Shown one piece after another: positions 63,041-64,000 of a stretch of DNA of 64,000 nt (positions are counted from its first letter, which is position 1; each line of letters starts with the position of its first letter). The stretch is from positions 37,647 through 101,646 of the forward strand of contig JACCGJ010001689.1 of NCBI GenBank assembly GCA_013407085.1, given 5' to 3'. The translations under genes were made by a program, and so were the position numbers. The notes under the pieces were generated by a model. That model was given only the letters and a program-made list of their open reading frames with translations. It had not been told where the DNA came from and ran no database searches. Origin of the DNA: Atriophallophorus winterbourni (lineage: Eukaryota > Platyhelminthes > Trematoda > Plagiorchiida > Microphallidae).

Positions 63041-63245
63041 AGACAGTAAGATCAGGTTCAGTGAGCCTTGAAACAGTGGATTAAAGGTAAACAAGATTAT
63101 ACTTGTATGCCAACTGTTATATAGGGTTCGTACAACGAACCCCGATGTTCAGACACAGAATCACAAAGTGATTCTTGGTCAAAGCACTCAAGGCGCTTGT
63201 GGATGACCAAAGTAATGGGTTGCTCACATCCCCATCCCTTACACA

Positions 63246-63283
63246 CCACTACCGGTTTCAGACTGTTTGCCATCGTCAGGTGG
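63246..63283 (-). ncRNA. Hammerhead ribozyme in satellite monomer 3
   Basis: Minus-strand CCAC, CTGACGA, TGGC, AAACA, GTCT, GAAA, CCGG, TA, GTGG. CTGANGA and GAAA are intact. The site is GTA, an allowed triplet. One stem II pair is weakened (G-U). Confidence 0.75.
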
Positions 63284-63488
63284 AGACAGTAAGATCAGGT
63301 TCAGTGAGCCTTGAAACAGTGGATTAAAGGTAAACAAGGTTATACTTGTATGCCAACTGTTATATAGGGCTCGTACAACGAACCACGATGTTCAGACACA
63401 GAATCACAAAGTGATTCTTGGTCAAAGCACTCAAGGCGCTTGTGGATGACCAAAGTAATGTGTTGCTCACATCCCCATCCCTTACACA

Positions 63489-63526
63489 CCACTACCGGTT
63501 TCTGGCTGTTTGCCGTCGTCAGGTGG
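63489..63526 (-). ncRNA. Hammerhead ribozyme in satellite monomer 4
   Basis: CCAC, CTGACGA, CGGC, AAACA, GCCA, GAAA, CCGG, TA, GTGG. Three-pair stem II, intact core. Confidence 0.8.
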
Positions 63527-63731
63527 AGACAGTAAGATCAGGTTCAGTGAGCCTTGAAACAGTGGATTAAAGGTAAACAAGATTCTACTTGTATGCCAAC
63601 TGTTATATAGGGTTCGTACAACGAACCACGATGTTCAGACACAGAATCACAAAGTGATTCTTGGTCAAAGCACTCAAGGCGCTTGTGGATGACCAAAGTA
63701 ATGTGTTGCTCACATCCCCATCCCTTACACA

Positions 63732-63769
63732 CCACTACCGGTTTCAGGCTGTTTGCCATCGTCAGGTGG
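63732..63769 (-). ncRNA. Hammerhead ribozyme in satellite monomer 5
   Basis: CCAC, CTGACGA, TGGC, AAACA, GCCT, GAAA, CCGG, TA, GTGG. Stem I of four pairs. ACCGGT at stem III is self-complementary, suiting a dimer. Confidence 0.8.
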
Positions 63770-64000
63770 AGACAGTAAGATCAGGTTCAGTGAGCATTGA
63801 AACAGTGGATTAAAGGTAAACAAGGTTATACTTGTATGCCAACTGTTATATAGGGTTCGTACAACGAACCACGATGTTCAGACACAGAATCACAAGGTGA
63901 TTCTTGGTCAAAGCACACAAGGCGCTTATGGATGACCAAAGTAATGTGTTGCTCACATCCCCATCCCTTACACACCACTACCGGTTTCAGGCTGTTTGCC

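Larger units (their letters stand above)
62711..64000 (-). repeat. 243-bp tandem satellite with one hammerhead ribozyme per monomer
   Basis: Monomer starts (at ACCAAAGTAA) are at 62718, 62963, 63206, 63449, 63692 and 63935, a spacing of 243 bp after a more diverged first unit. The array continues beyond the window. Inner copies differ by only a few bases. Each monomer also contains two perfect hairpins: GGTTCG-TACAA-CGAACC and GAATCAC-AAA-GTGATTC. The open frames in it are shadows. Its ribozyme strand is the PALD1 sense strand. Confidence 0.95.

Noticed and set aside
62713..63759. Repeated minus-strand open frames (about 70-107 codons) in the satellite
   Set aside because: They recur only because the unit repeats, carry stops and match no protein. 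The conserved signal is RNA structure.
1..64000. CRISPR arrays, operon promoters, ribosome binding sites
   Set aside because: Spliced eukaryotic genes and retroelements throughout. The only regular direct repeat is the 243-bp satellite.

Overview
The window looks like a flatworm genome, most likely a digenean trematode (fluke). Four conserved animal genes lie on the minus strand, split by introns. They sit among CR1-like and RTE-like non-LTR elements, Penelope-like elements (PLE), Gypsy-type LTR elements and hammerhead-ribozyme repeats, a mixture known from flukes. No species can be named. There is one 1,000-base assembly gap (38458-39457).

Genes, all on the minus strand. (1) COLGALT-type procollagen galactosyltransferase, 1-1199, runs off the left edge and is one long intronless exon. 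(2) ITFG1/TIP, an FG-GAP membrane protein: ten exons between 3984 and 21247 join in frame to 639 codons plus stop. (3) TBC1D20, a Rab-GAP: five exons between 21402 and 27730 join in frame to 336 codons plus stop. (4) Paladin (PALD1)-like protein: six phase-0 exons between 56339 and 62556, open at both ends. TBC1D20 and ITFG1 are only 154 bases apart. Between them lie a poly(A) signal, a U-rich tract and an unpaired splice acceptor 15 bases before the ITFG1 ATG, the layout of a trans-spliced operon.

Mobile DNA. A nearly intact Gypsy-type element (9458-13432) lies antisense in an ITFG1 intron. A related, frameshifted one (30338-34237) sits inside a truncated SINE-like repeat, which itself sits inside an RTE-like element. 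In both LTR elements the sequence after the 5' LTR is complementary to an internal LTR segment, suggesting Tf1-like self-priming. An unrecognised SINE-like repeat of about 245 bp is scattered over 6.6-38 kb. From 36 to 55.6 kb there is a graveyard of at least ten CR1-like fragments and one PLE, with no host gene recognised.

The most striking feature is a 243-bp tandem satellite at the right edge (62711-64000+). Each monomer carries a hammerhead-ribozyme fold on the minus strand. Relatives occur singly at 24.4, 26.1, 49.0 and 60.3 kb, and a different hammerhead-like motif ends the PLE at 40.2 kb. This resembles the tandem, self-cleaving retrozyme/SMalpha-type repeats known from animals.
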